From Neckera pumila (taxonomy: Eukaryota; Streptophyta; Bryopsida; Hypnales; Neckeraceae): a stretch of 64,000 bases of DNA. Positions 56,472 to 64,000 of the stretch are shown in pieces. Every line of letters starts with the position of its first letter. Position 1 is the first letter of the stretch. A model generated the notes under the pieces. That model did no database searches. It worked only from the letters and a program-made list of their open reading frames with translations, and had not been told where the DNA came from. The position numbers and the translations under genes are program-made. Where the stretch lies: the NCBI GenBank assembly GCA_963969595.1, contig OZ018417.1, positions 17,920,501 through 17,984,500 of the forward strand, read 5' to 3'.

Positions 56472-57694
56472 CACAATATTGTATGTTTTTCATTTGCATC
56501 TTCTTCATCTTTTAAAATGATTTTTAAATTTAAATTACAAAATAAAGTTCACATTCTAACCTTCATTTATGGTAAAATTTCCGTATTATTCTAATGTATT
56601 TTATAATTGGTATAATTTTATTTCCACCTTCCACTTCAAAAAATCACAATAATTTGATTCTTCCATCAAATTTTGAAGAAATCAACTTCCATAGAAGTTA
56701 AACTTTTTTACAAGTAAAAGCTATCAAAATTTGATGTATCAATGATATAAAAGGATAATTTAGATTGACATGTTTGAAGGTATTGAGTATTGACAAGGAT
56801 GTTTTGAATTTAAAAAATTAAATAATTTACTTGATAAATCTTCACCCTAATATCCATTGCCACTTGCATTTCTTGAAAAATATTCAACTAATTGAACTTT
56901 TTTTGCTCTATTTACTAATTAATTTCCACTTTTTGCTACAAAATTATAACAATGACAAATTTTCACCAAAAAATTGAATTTTCTTATAAAGATAGGCAAC
57001 CTATAATGTCACGTAATAAAAATATAAAATTGGTATTTGAACTCAATTAAAAAAGGCTAAATTTAGCTAAGACATTTGACCATTTTATAATGAATTTGGT
57101 CCTTTACAGGTAAAATGAGGTCACTTCTTCTACTTGTGTACCCTACGTGTGTCTAGGCTTGCGGTCATGGAGATTGCCCCTTGGAAAAGGATACCCCTAC
57201 TCAATTATAAAATAGGGTCAACCTTTACACCACTAAATCTATGGGTACTTAGAAAGTACACTTGCAGTACAAATTTCTTCTATTTGAAGTCCCAAGTGAC
57301 ATCCAAGTCATCCTTGGAGTCTAAATGTAGAAAGAGCATCTATTGTGCATCACAATTGGCTAAAACTTGAGCCTAGGTGTAAAGAAAGGGTATTCAATAT
57401 TACTCATACTGAGTTTGTAGACTTGAGACGCAATTATCCAAAACTTTCATCTTGGTAAAAAACCATTGGAATTTATTATTTATCATGGTATTAAAGGATT
57501 AAACAACCACAAGAAGGGTAAAAAATTTCACATTTGTCCGTTGAATGAAAATTTTGGAGTTTGTAACTTATAAGGAGTATTATGGCTAATTTCGTATGTT
57601 TTTTTAATAAATTTTATTTTTCCACAAATGGTTTTATTTTCTCCACAACATTTAATGACCTTGAAATTTTGGGGTAATACAATCACAAGGGGGA
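56472..57694. other. AT-rich non-coding stretch
   Basis: No gene or repeat was recognised. A short open frame at 57134-57370 has no recognisable domain and is not called. Confidence 0.5.
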
Positions 57695-58313
57695 GTCACA
57701 GTTAAGGTAGGATGCTCTAAAAGCTCCCACTTAAGGGTTGGTCCGCTTTCTCATGGGCTTTTGTGGATAGGACGATTTTTCACTTATTCTTCAAAAAAAG
57801 ATGAGAAGAAGCAATACGCATTAGAAGTGGTTTCATAATTTTTGGAGTAATATTGAATTAGTTTTGATTTTTTGAAGATGGCAGCTATAGGTACCTATTT
57901 TTGACTATAGGTGTGACAAAATATACACACATGCAATTTAAAAAAAAACATGATGGCTTGCAGTAAAGAACAAGTGATGGTCATTAAAGTGACCAATGTC
58001 AACCTTAAAGGGACCATGTTTATATCAATTCACTTCTACAGATTCTGCCTTCTTTATAAGAAGGTAGTTGGCTAGCTAACTCTTATTAATAAGGATGTGC
58101 ATATCTGTCACTAAATCTCAAAATGGACCACAACATATATTAAATCTATCCATACTAGAAACATAAAGCAATACTTGACTTACTTGATTGCACCCCCACT
58201 CCATGCTCAATCCATTTACTATCTATCACAAAGCCATTTTAGAACCATCTGACATCCATTAACACCTTATTATAGGGTCAACTTGAAGAAGATGGGCGCT
58301 TTTAGAATAGACT
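57695..58313. mobile_element. Possible element, ends AGTTAAGGTAGG..CTAAAAGC
   Basis: Left AGTTAAGGTAGGATGCTCTA (from 57699), inverted right end AGTAGTCTATTCTAAAAGCG (from about 58315); both share CTAAAAGC. It belongs with 49028 and 51653 by its ends. Confidence 0.5.
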
Positions 58314-58558
58314 ACTATAGTAGGGGAGTCAAGTAGTTTAGTGAGTTCAATTGTTGAGCCCCTGACTTGTGGCTAAAGGTCAGGGAGTTTAGTGAGTTTG
58401 GGACTCAATGTGATTCCCTTAAAGGTAGACAAGTCTATTAGCATGCAAATTAGCAATTTGAATATCTTGGGACCAACTTCAAGAAGGAAACATATTTTTC
58501 AGAGGTGTGTGCTTGTTTCACAAATCAAACCCAAATGGAATTATAATTTTCCAATTAA

Positions 58559-60387
58559 CCCCTAAAGGACCAAACAACATTTTTTGGCAATATAGCAATG
58601 TTGGGCAGTTTACTACAAATGGAAATTTATCTATTTTCTTTGAAATTTTCACACAACATGTGCCCGAGGAGTATCTTAAAGGCCCAACAATTTTTAGAAC
58701 TTTTGACTACATGGTTAAAAAGTTCTTGGATGATATGTCATTTTCAAAGGTCGAGAGGCAGCTCAATTGTTATTTTTTTAAATAATTGAAAATAAAATAA
58801 AAATTGAAATTGGTTTTCTAGATTTATGTATACTTGGAATGCTTTGAATCATTCCATTTTGATTTATGAGATGAAAGTTATGAGTGTTCTAGTTTGTGGG
58901 CAGTTTTGGATTTCCTATTGTAAAATAAACTTTGGAGTCCTTTATTTAACAATTTTTACCCCTAAAGGCCCAAGGCCTTTTTTCTGCCAAGAAACACCCA
59001 AAACTGTCATTTTTTAGCAAAGAGTGAAGAAAAAATTAAAAATGTTTTTTTTGCACATCTAACCATAGGATCTTACACCTAACTAGTATAAGAATGTGTG
59101 GAAAAAATTTCAGAATTTTTGACCGCATAGATTGCAAAATATCTATGTTTAAAGTGAAAAAAACAAGGTTTTCAGCACATTGTGGGATTGGATTTTTTGA
59201 CTTTGAACATTTTTAGCTTAAAATTCTTGCACTACAGAGTTTTGAGCTTTAAATCTTTATAGTGGAGAATTGAGTTGACAATCTACCAAAAAAAAAAAAT
59301 TCAAAAAAACTAAATTTTCATTATTAAAAAAATTGTTAAGTAGAATTAGGTACAAGATAGAAGGAAAATCTAAAATATTCATATATTTTAGATGGAATTA
59401 AAATGCACTAATCCCAATGGTGAGATTGTTCTAGCAAGTAAACTAAACCGTGCCAAAAAAAAAATTTGAAAAATTTGAAAAATTTCATTAAAAAATGAGT
59501 CCTACAAGTTATTTTTTTCAAAAAGATGCTCTAACTGCCCAAAAAACAAGAATGTCCATAACTTCCTCATAACAAATCCAAATGAAATGAATCACAGCTT
59601 TCCAAATAGACAAAAATATAATCTATGGGAAAAAAAATTCAAAAAAAAAAAATTTTTTTTTGCTGCCTGCTCTCTCCTATTTTGAGCTTATTTGGGCATA
59701 ACTTTTTTTCCCGGGCACCGATTGAAAAAAAATCATACTCCCACAAGGCTTATCAGTTTTTCTATCTTCTAAAAAAGTTTCAAAAAAACAGGACAAAATT
59801 TCAGCCCATAGGTACCTGCCCAAAATCCCACTTGTCCGTTGAACGCACACTTGGGCCTTTAGGGGTTAAATATTTTTCGAAAAAAATAAAACCTTAGGAT
59901 GTAGATTGTTTATTACAACACTACAACCATTAGGATTGGCAATTTCAGTTCCATAACTAAATTCTTAACAATTTAGTGTTTTGAATCATTTTCTACTTTT
60001 TTCTACTTACTATTTTTTTCCTATATGTTGTATAATTCCAAATGATCTAAAACTTTTCAAGCATATAGCCAACTTGATTTGAAGAATGAATGAAAAAGGA
60101 TAACCACCATTTTGGACATTTTTCATACAAATGTGACTTTGTGAAGTGCAGCTACCCGATTTTTCGTAGGACCAAAAAAGGGATTTTGTCAATTCTAACG
60201 CTAATATCTTGCAATCTACATGGTGGGAAATTCTGAAAATTTTCCACATCTTCTCAAACCAGCTTACTACAAGGTCCTACGGTTACATGTGTCCAAAAAT
60301 GTTTTTATTTCAAAATTTTGGTACTTATACTAGAAATGCCAGTTTTGGAGCATTTTCGGTGAAAATATAGTCTTTGACCTTTAGGGG
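58559..60387. mobile_element. piggyBac-type element (family 2), split by a nested family 1 copy
   Basis: TTAA (58555-58558) then CCCCTAAAGGACCAAACAAC; right end TTTGACCTTTAGGGG then TTAA (60388-60391). The interior equals the family 2 copies at 25897 and 46848 after removing 58959-59865. Confidence 0.88.
58959..59865. mobile_element. piggyBac-type MITE (family 1, reversed), 907 bp, nested
   Basis: Left flank TTTA (58955-58958), right flank TTAA (59866-59869). Left end CCCCTAAAGGCCCAAGGCCT, right end CTTGGGCCTTTAGGGG. Confidence 0.88.
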
Positions 60388-60391
60388 TTAA

Positions 60392-60840
60392 AATTGTAAT
60401 TTTTGTAAAGTTCTGAAGTGATCTGCCCTGAGATTACTAAACCGCTCATAGAGTAGAGTCATGAACATCATATGAACTTTTTTATTGTTAGAAATGAAGA
60501 ATGTTTTTAGCAAAGTCCCTTTGTAATAGGTCTCTTCATTTTAGGGTTTAAGTATGCCATATTCAAAGAGTTGCACAAATGGAGTTTTTCAATTGTACAA
60601 ATGGAGTGTGGTAAGTTCAAGAAAGCATATTCTTCAAAGAACACATGCAATGGGTTTTCCTTTAACTTCTACCCAAATGTTTACTCACTTTATTGATTTT
60701 TTCATTTGTTCAATTTGAGTTCACCAAATTGCATTTTGATGGCTGCAACTTTAAAGGCTTGTATCTTCTTAATTCAATGTTTGTTTTCAATAAAATTTGT
60801 TGGATTAGATTCCCCTTGAAGTCTAGTCATTATAGTAAAG
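60392..60840. other. AT-rich stretch without recognised content
   Basis: No gene or repeat identified. Confidence 0.5.
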
Positions 60841-61225
60841 TTTTCATGTCAATCCAAGTTGTTTTGCTTGTTTGGAAGTAATTAGAAGTTCAAAATGTGG
60901 TAAATTTTTCATGTCAATCTAAGTTGTTTTGAATGTTTGGAAGCAATTCAGAATTCAAAATGTGGTAGATTTTTTATGTCAATCTAAGTTGTTTTGAATG
61001 TTTGGAAGCAATTTGAAGTTCAAAATGTGGTCAAATTTTCATATCAATCTAAATTGTTTTGAATGTTTGAAAGCAATTCAAAGTTCAAAATGTGGTAAAA
61101 TTTTCATATCAATCTAAGTTGTTCTAAATGTTTGAAAGCAATTCAAAGTTCAAAATGTGGTAAAATTTTCATATCAATCCAAGTTGTTTTGAATGTTTGA
61201 AAGCAATTCGAAGTTCAAAATCTAA
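60841..61225 (+). repeat. Tandem repeat, six units of exactly 65 bp
   Basis: Units start at 60841, 60906, 60971, 61036, 61101 and 61166 (last slightly short). Each begins TTTTCATNTCAATC and contains AAGTTGTTTTGAATGTTTG and TTCAAAATGTGG. There are substitutions but no length change between unit starts. Confidence 0.95.
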
Positions 61226-62531
61226 ACATTTTTTATTACGGTGAACTTTGGCAACTTGTTTCTTCTTCATACAATGTTTGTTTCCAATAAAAAAAAGTTT
61301 TGAAAAAGCTGCACATACGAATCTAGTTTGTGTGGTTAAAATTTCATTTCAATAAAAGAAGACTAAGAAGCATTTTAGCACTAGGAGGTTAGTTTTAGAT
61401 GTATTTTTTGCAACTTTTTTTGCTATTTTTTGACATTTCAAAACTGTTTTGCAAACACAATGAGTCAATTGAATGATATTGTAATCATACTTTCATTTCC
61501 TCACAGATTGCATCAAGGCATTATTGGCAACGTTCTCCTTTCAAATGAAATGTTTTCTCATCATAAATGAGATAGCAAATGGATTAAGCAAGTATAAGTA
61601 CCAGTAGTTGTCTAGAATCAAAAACCTCAAATATGCTTGTTCTACATTGCACTACAAATTTTTTCTCTTGTTCTACTCATGGAGAATTAATCATATTTAA
61701 AGACCGACTTCTTTCCTATATACCCACCCTTTGTATCATTTACTCATGTGAAGCAACAAACAAACTAGTCATTCCGTCAAAAAGGACTAGTGATTAGGTT
61801 CTTTTGTATTACGCTCAATTTGACAATGAACACTACCTCCCAATACCTTTCAATACATATTTCACTACATATACCCTTCAAGATGCACACCCCAAAACAT
61901 TGTAGAACGGAAATCAAAGGAAAGTCATGGTATTCTATATATATTTGCCTTGATAAACACACAACATCCAACCCTTTATTGTACCTTCAAAACCTCTCAA
62001 TTGCCTTGAAGCAATGGCCACCCTGCAACGACCCCCTCCTACAACCTGCATTTATCACGCAACCTTGTAGCACACCCTAACAGCCCTTCCTAAACCTTGC
62101 AACAATTCTGCAGCAGTATGCTCTCACAACAGCCCTTCCTTAACCTTGCAACAATGCGCCTTGCACTGCACCATTGAACCACAGAACCCTAATCCACTTA
62201 AAGACAAAGAACATGGAATCAGATCTAAGATCTGAAAACACAGGAGTTTTTGCATAACAGCGTTTTTGCAAAGCGCGTCTTGTAGAACCTTACACCTGAT
62301 GGATGTAAAATCAGTGTAATTTGGTCCACGGTACAGGGCAAACAATGAATACATCTCAGAAGAAGAATCATGATGAATCTTAGATGTTGGCAAGGATCAA
62401 CCGTCTTTTCTTTCTAACCCTTAGTTTATGCTTATCAAAAGCAGGTAGGAAGCTTGTGAAGCAGATGGGAATAAAGGGAGGAAGCGATTCAACAGAAAAA
62501 AATCAGACTGCACAGAAGGCGGTGACTAAAC
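61226..62531. other. Non-coding stretch downstream of the host gene
   Basis: No gene seen. A short repeat, AACAGCCCTTCCTAAACCTT (about 62079) and ACAGCCCTTCCTTAACCTTG (about 62129), lies here. The part nearest 62531 is expected to hold the 3' untranslated region of the host gene. Confidence 0.5.
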
Positions 62532-63865
62532 TTAGAGAAAGGCATCTGTGAGGGTAGGGCCTTTGGGCTCCTCATCACCATCATCGTCAGCCCCAGCAGA
62601 AGGTTCAGGGATACCACCCACAGGCTCGAGGGGATCGCCTGTCAAACAGCCCTCCTCCCCAAATTTGGGTTCCACGTCTATGCCGCCTACCAACTTATCT
62701 TCTTTCGGCTCACCTAAAGGATCAACTACAGCATCTTTCCCATCCTCCAGTAGCCCTCCAGTGTGCGGTTCAACACAGCTATCAGCCTACAACCAGTAAG
62801 AGAAATTACAGTATCAATTACAGCACCAGACCAGATTTGGGCACAAAAGAAAGGTGTTGATAAGTACTTTATGAGACGATAAGACGCAACTCAGGTTACC
62901 CAAACCTAAAATTGACACTAAAAACATAGACACTGTTGCTCAGATTATTTTATGTTCTTACTAGAAAACCAAAGAGGATTCCAAAGCACCAAAGAACGTT
63001 ATTTTGATAGTACATGCGAAAATGATAAGGGTTCAAAGTTTTATTGGTCGATAACCTAAAATCAGCAAGAATTTTGAAACTAAGGTGGTATTGCTAATGA
63101 GTTCAGTTTCATCCAGAAGGTTGCGGATTACCGGTTTTATTCCAGCCGTTTCAATTGTGGTATCCTTCAAATCTCCATCTGTGGGCGCAGGGTTCAAAAT
63201 ACAACCTCCGATGTCCTCAGCCTTGCTTTTCATGTTCACCTTAAGGCTATCAGCAGCTGCCTGAGCTGTTTCAGCTGCTATCCGAAAGGCCTCCTGATAA
63301 GGCAAGTTGATAAGATAAAAGTTATATTACAAGTCAGAAAAGTAATTGGCTCTAAGGACAAGGTCATCTAACTAGTAACAAGTTTTAGAACATGAAAGTA
63401 AGCAAGAATTGACTTTAGACTAAATAGTTTTGGATGCACATATAATGCATAGTGAACCATACGCTAAGGGCTTACTTCTTCATGGATTCTGCATTCCTCA
63501 CAAATCTTCGTTAAAAAATCTTTATACTCTTGAATCATATTCTGAAACAAATGATACCAAACCATGAGACTTACTTCTGTTCATCAGCCTCCATTACTCG
63601 TGACCCTTCGTGATCTAGTATAATCACGAATAGCAACATTCCAGATGAAGGGAAACAACGAGGGAAGATTCACCCTAAGATGTTGCCGTTAATAAAATTG
63701 ACCGACCAAAACAGTGAAGATAATAAATTCACAAGTATCACGAGCAAACGAAGAAGGCCAATATACCTGGATCCCTTCAATAGGTAGTGCACAATCTTCA
63801 AGACCAGCATCTTCCAGCTTAGGAGGCAGGCTGGACAGAAAACCACCATTGCCCTGAAACTCCAT
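62532..63865 (-). CDS. Conserved-looking plant protein, four coding exons, about 193 aa
   Basis: Coding exons, minus strand: 63865-63767, 63541-63476, 63293-63132, 62786-62532. All introns are GT-AG and all junctions are phase 0. The protein starts MEFQGNGGFLSSLPPKLEDA, with GLEDCALPIEG; exon 2 adds NMIQEYKDFLTKICEECRIH; exon 3 EAFRIAAETAQAAADSLKVN; exon 4 is acidic (EPSAGADDDGDEEPKGPTLT) and ends at TAA. The SLPPKLEDAGLEDCALP start recalls a small conserved plant protein in which an EAF-type motif follows directly; I cannot name it. Exon 2, whose length is divisible by three, could be a cassette exon. No stop interrupts any exon. An acceptor just before the ATG (at 63868) suggests an intron in the 5' untranslated region. 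Confidence 0.75.
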
Positions 63866-63867
63866 GT

Positions 63868-64000
63868 CTGCACCATTTTAAAAAGAAGCGGTTAGCACCT
63901 TCAATTCGCAGGAAGAAGAAGTGCAACGTTCAAGTAATGACAAGGTTGAAGACACAAAAAACGATGGAGACCCGATCATGTCTCCTGCTGACTGACCCCT
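63868..64000 (-). other. Probable 5' untranslated intron of the host gene
   Basis: GTGCAG precedes the ATG-containing exon on the minus strand, so the sequence to the right edge is probably intron or upstream leader. The promoter lies outside the window. Confidence 0.4.

Noticed and set aside
57134..57370. 78-codon plus-strand frame
   Set aside because: No motif, repeat or splice support; within chance expectation.
60841..61225. CRISPR-like array
   Set aside because: The units are contiguous 65-bp repeats without unique spacers, in a eukaryotic context.

Overview
The window looks like repeat-dominated nuclear DNA of a land plant. The evidence is a chromodomain Ty3/gypsy retrotransposon, a TNP2-type CACTA transposon with the two genes typical of plant elements, broken pentatricopeptide-repeat (PPR) coding sequence, and GT-AG introns. 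PPR pseudogene wording and piggyBac elements would fit a bryophyte, lycophyte or fern at least as well as a seed plant, but the species cannot be fixed from sequence alone. No rRNA, tRNA or CRISPR array was seen. Only one ordinary host gene is convincing, at the right edge.

Region 1 (1-19777) is a nested pair of transposons. A minus-strand chromovirus has its 5' LTR at 19364-19777 and the first 35 bases of its 3' LTR at the left edge. Its pol carries a premature TGA, a 1-base frameshift and a premature TAG. Its gag is split by a 14,245-bp CACTA transposon (4141-18385) with 15-bp near-identical inverted ends and an ATT target duplication. The CACTA element carries two divergent multi-exon genes: a minus-strand accessory gene (TNPA/Transposase_24-like, 11076 to 5586, six exons whose phases mostly agree) and a plus-strand TNP2 transposase (13398 to 17831, three exons, two in-frame TGA codons in the last). 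Short AGTC-type motifs crowd both ends and also the introns.

Region 2 (19778-61300) is AT-rich and packed with piggyBac-type elements: target TTAA, ends reading CCCCTAAAGGACC. A 7,237-bp element (27549-34785) holds a decayed piggyBac transposase gene (31620-33478) with the Asp-containing motifs still readable. About fifteen shorter relatives, mostly 0.58-0.94 kb, surround it and several are nested in each other. A direct duplication of about 3.2 kb (24827-36429 and 39301-43906) provides empty sites for three of these insertions, including the 7.2-kb one, and an inverted duplication provides a fourth. Other contents are a second TTAA family (48250-48976), a family of small elements ending in AAAAGCGCC, PPR pseudogene pieces (50659-51620), a 0.95-kb foldback (55519-56471) and a six-unit 65-bp satellite (60841-61225).

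Region 3 (62532-63867) is a small four-exon host gene on the minus strand encoding about 193 residues, with every exon junction in phase 0. It is probably the only intact protein-coding gene here.
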